Source: Flavobacterium sp.
GTDB taxonomy: Bacteria > Bacteroidota > Bacteroidia > Flavobacteriales > Flavobacteriaceae
Direction: 5' to 3'
DNA: 16,401 nt
Assembly (NCBI GenBank): GCA_023253295.1
Contig: JALRGZ010000329.1
Span: 1-16,401 of the forward strand
Shown: one piece after another, positions 14,834 to 16,401 of the stretch
Layout of the letters: the number at the start of each line of letters is the position of its first letter
Position numbering within the stretch: position 1 is the stretch's first letter
Notes under the pieces: model-generated
What the model was told of the DNA's origin: nothing
Seen by the model: the letters and a program-made list of their open reading frames with translations, nothing else
The model's database searches: none
Translations under genes and position numbers: made by a program

Positions 14834-15541
14834 TTAAATATTTACTACAGTTCCAATATTTTCTCCATCGCAGATTCTTTCAAGGTTTCCGCTTTTGTTC
14901 ATGTCAAAAATAAGGATTGGTAATTTATTTTCCTGGCTTAAAGTAAAGGCTGTAGTGTCCATTACGTTTAGTCCTTTTTTGATTACATCATCAAATGAGA
15001 TAAAGTCGAATTTTACTGCCGAAGCATTTTTTTCCGGATCTGAATCATAAACTCCATCTACGCGAGTTCCTTTTAAAATAACATCAGCGTTGATTTCGAT
15101 TCCACGTAATACAGCAGCTGTGTCTGTAGTAAAGTATGGGTTTCCTGTTCCGGCTCCAAAAATTACAATTCTTCCTTTTTCAAGGTGACGGTCGGCTCTT
15201 CTTTTGATATAAGGTTCAGCAATCGACTCCATTTTTAAAGCAGTTTGTAAACGTGTTTTCATGCCTTTTTCTTCAAGAGCACCTTGTAATGCCATTCCGT
15301 TTATTACTGTTGCAAGCATTCCCATATAATCTCCTTGCACTCTGTCCATTCCGTTGCTTGCTCCTGCAACTCCTCTAAAGATATTTCCTCCACCAATTAC
15401 GATGGCAATTTCTACTCCTTTATCGTGAACTTTTTTGATTTCTTCAGCATATTCAGCTAATCTTACAGGGTCAATTCCATATTGACGATCTCCCATTAAT
15501 GCTTCTCCGCTTAATTTTAGAAGAATTCTTTTGTATTTCAT
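14834..15541 (-). CDS. pyrH: UMP kinase (uridylate kinase)
   Basis: The 235-residue protein phosphorylates UMP to UDP with ATP in pyrimidine nucleotide synthesis. It belongs to the amino acid kinase fold, not the eukaryotic UMP/CMP kinase fold. Visible motifs are ILLKLSGEALMG (6-17; phosphate-binding Lys and SGEA), IVIGGGNIFRG (47-57; glycine-rich UMP site), MESIAEPY (104-111), GAGTGNPYFTTDTAAVLRG (129-147; UMP and nucleotide contacts) and KGTRVDGVYDSDP (157-169). Length fits the bacterial family (E. coli 241). It is a homohexamer in known cases. It is followed by frr. The adjacent tsf/rpsB genes often seen upstream of pyrH in other phyla are not present; instead a 680-bp gap precedes it. A -7 box at 15564-15571 lies 22 bp before the ATG. 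Confidence 0.97.
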   Translation of the reverse strand: MKYKRILLKLSGEALMGDRQYGIDPVRLAEYAEEIKKVHDKGVEIAIVIGGGNIFRGVAGASNGMDRVQGDYMGMLATVINGMALQGALEEKGMKTRLQTALKMESIAEPYIKRRADRHLEKGRIVIFGAGTGNPYFTTDTAAVLRGIEINADVILKGTRVDGVYDSDPEKNASAVKFDFISFDDVIKKGLNVMDTTAFTLSQENKLPILIFDMNKSGNLERICDGENIGTVVNI

Positions 15542-15563
15542 GTGTTTGTTGCGTTGATTGGTG

Positions 15564-15571
15564 CAAATATA
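15564..15571 (-). promoter_or_regulatory. -7 promoter element of pyrH-frr
   Basis: The minus strand reads TATATTTG, a full match to TAnnTTTG, 22 bp before the pyrH start codon. This gives a leader of roughly 15 nt. No clear TTG is seen at -33. Confidence 0.5.
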
Positions 15572-16197
15572 GGCATATTCTTTTTTTCTGAAATAGGACG
15601 ACTTAAATTTTATAAATTTTGTTTTCTGAATAGGAATACGCTTAATTCTTGTTTTAGAATTTCTAAATCAACATTGGGTTTTAATGGGATTCCATGGTCA
15701 AATCTGGTTTGGAATTTATGTTTTTATGTTTATGTTATGATAGTATTTGTTTAATTTTTAACTAATTAACTTGATGTAGTAATCATTTATAATTTGTTAA
15801 CTGAAAATTATTGTATTATAATATTTACCTGTATATTCTTGTTGATTTTTGGTTGAACCAGCATATTGTTAATAGGATACAAAAACTAAGGCTTTTTATA
15901 TTGGATTTTAAATATTGATTTAGTTGCGTTTATTAAGAATTGTTGTTATAGAGTAAAATTTAAACTTTTTTTAAATAATAAAATAGCAATAGCTTTTTTG
16001 AGGCATATTTACCAATTTTCGAGGGGTGTTTTTTAAATTTTTTATTGTGTCTATATTTTCAAAAAAACTTTTTACTGCCACCCGAAAGTATTTGTTCAAT
16101 TGATTTTGAATATTGGTTTTCTTATGGGGAACTAAAAAAACAATTTTTATTGGTTTTGAATGTGATTTTTGTCATATTAAATCTTGTTCGCATGCTT
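15572..16197. other. Long AT-rich gene-free interval
   Basis: About 630 bp with no convincing coding sequence on either strand; reading frames are short and of low-complexity composition. It is markedly AT-rich (long T and A runs at 15730-15830 and 15950-16080), broken by two short GC-richer islands: TTTTCGAGGGGTG around 16016-16028 and CTGCCACCCGAAAG around 16075-16088. I see no tRNA, tmRNA, SRP RNA or clear terminator. It could hold divergent regulatory DNA for pyrH and the rightward gene, an sRNA, or decayed sequence. Confidence 0.5.
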
Positions 16198-16205
16198 TAG
16201 TTTTG
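16198..16205 (+). promoter_or_regulatory. Possible -7 element of the right-edge gene
   Basis: TAGTTTTG matches TAnnTTTG and lies 16 bp before the ATG at 16222. No TTG is at the usual spacing (candidates are 11 and 26 bases upstream). Confidence 0.4.
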
Positions 16206-16221
16206 TCAAAAAATAGAAATT

Positions 16222-16401
16222 ATGACAACATCAATTCCAAGAGTCTTATTGGGTGGTTATACTTATACAGAATACAGAAAGTTAGTTTCCGATTTGTTGA
16301 AAGAAGGCAAATCAACCGGATTAGCACAATCTGAAGATTTAACGCATTACAGTTTTCTGAATGATACCCGAATGAATCGTTTGGATAAAACTATTAAAAT
16401 T
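16222..16401 (+). CDS. Thioredoxin-family-like protein, N-terminus (partial)
   Basis: Sixty codons are open from this ATG to the right edge. The protein starts MTTSIPRVLLGGYTYTEYRK, followed by LVSDLLKEGKSTG, QSEDLTHYSFLNDTRMNRLD and KTIKI. The pattern YxEYRxLxxxLLxEGKxTGxxQSExLxxYxxLNxxRMxRLDKT is one I associate with the N-terminal extension of Bacteroidota thioredoxin-family proteins, in which the thioredoxin fold comes further downstream. The fold and any Cys pair lie beyond the window, so this rests on recall of the extension only. The codons look like those of neighbouring genes and the frame stays open, supporting a real gene. A -7 box is close upstream. Confidence 0.6.
   Translation, partial: MTTSIPRVLLGGYTYTEYRKLVSDLLKEGKSTGLAQSEDLTHYSFLNDTRMNRLDKTIKI

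Noticed and set aside
15542..15754. 70-residue plus-strand reading frame upstream of pyrH
   Set aside because: It is rich in Phe/Asn/Leu as expected from translating AT-rich DNA, overlaps the pyrH promoter and has no domain or start signal.
16113..16334. 73-residue plus-strand reading frame overlapping the right-edge gene
   Set aside because: It overlaps the better supported gene starting at 16222 in another frame and resembles nothing known.

Overview
The window looks like a chromosomal segment of a Flavobacterium-type bacterium (Bacteroidota, Flavobacteriia). The DNA is AT-rich. Shine-Dalgarno sequences are essentially absent before the start codons. Several genes carry the Bacteroidota -7 promoter element TAnnTTTG. 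The gene content is also typical of this group: a CarboxypepD_reg/DUF5686 outer-membrane protein, an MGH1/GH63 glucosidase, an HAE3-type MMPL exporter, and adjacent pyrH-frr. Genus assignment is inferred from sequence style and protein recall, not from a database search.

Layout, left to right. (1) 1-313: 5' end of asnS (minus strand, continues off the left edge) with a good promoter. (2) 408-2547: a small accessory segment holding a VOC/glyoxalase-like gene and a lone DUF4365 gene with nuclease-like motifs. It is bracketed by two inverted, diverged copies of a ~75-bp repeat with a palindromic CTTGTGGGG core. (3) 2590-5551: a large cytosolic GH63-type glucosidase with its own terminator and a perfect 14-bp palindrome upstream. 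(4) 5501-8828: a two-gene minus-strand operon, MMPL/RND exporter then MscS channel, ending in a clear terminator. (5) 8991-11599: a plus-strand pair, a CPA2 cation/proton antiporter with a Usp-like C-terminal domain, then an SMR (Gdx/SugE-type) exporter 2 nt downstream. (6) 11596-14109: a minus-strand outer-membrane beta-barrel protein (CarboxypepD_reg plus DUF5686) whose stop codon overlaps that of the SMR gene. (7) 14153-15571: pyrH then frr (minus strand), with a heptamer repeat directly before the frr start and a terminator after frr. (8) 15572-16197: ~630 bp of very AT-rich DNA with no convincing gene. (9) 16222-16401: start of a thioredoxin-family-like gene running off the right edge.

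Functionally most of the window is housekeeping (tRNA charging, UMP phosphorylation, ribosome recycling) and envelope or ion homeostasis (MscS, MMPL exporter, CPA2 antiporter, SMR exporter, outer-membrane barrel). I saw no rRNA, tRNA, CRISPR array, transposase or recognisable multi-gene defence system. The best candidates for something under-described are the repeat-bracketed VOC/DUF4365 segment, the heptamer array abutting frr, and the AT-rich gap before the last gene.
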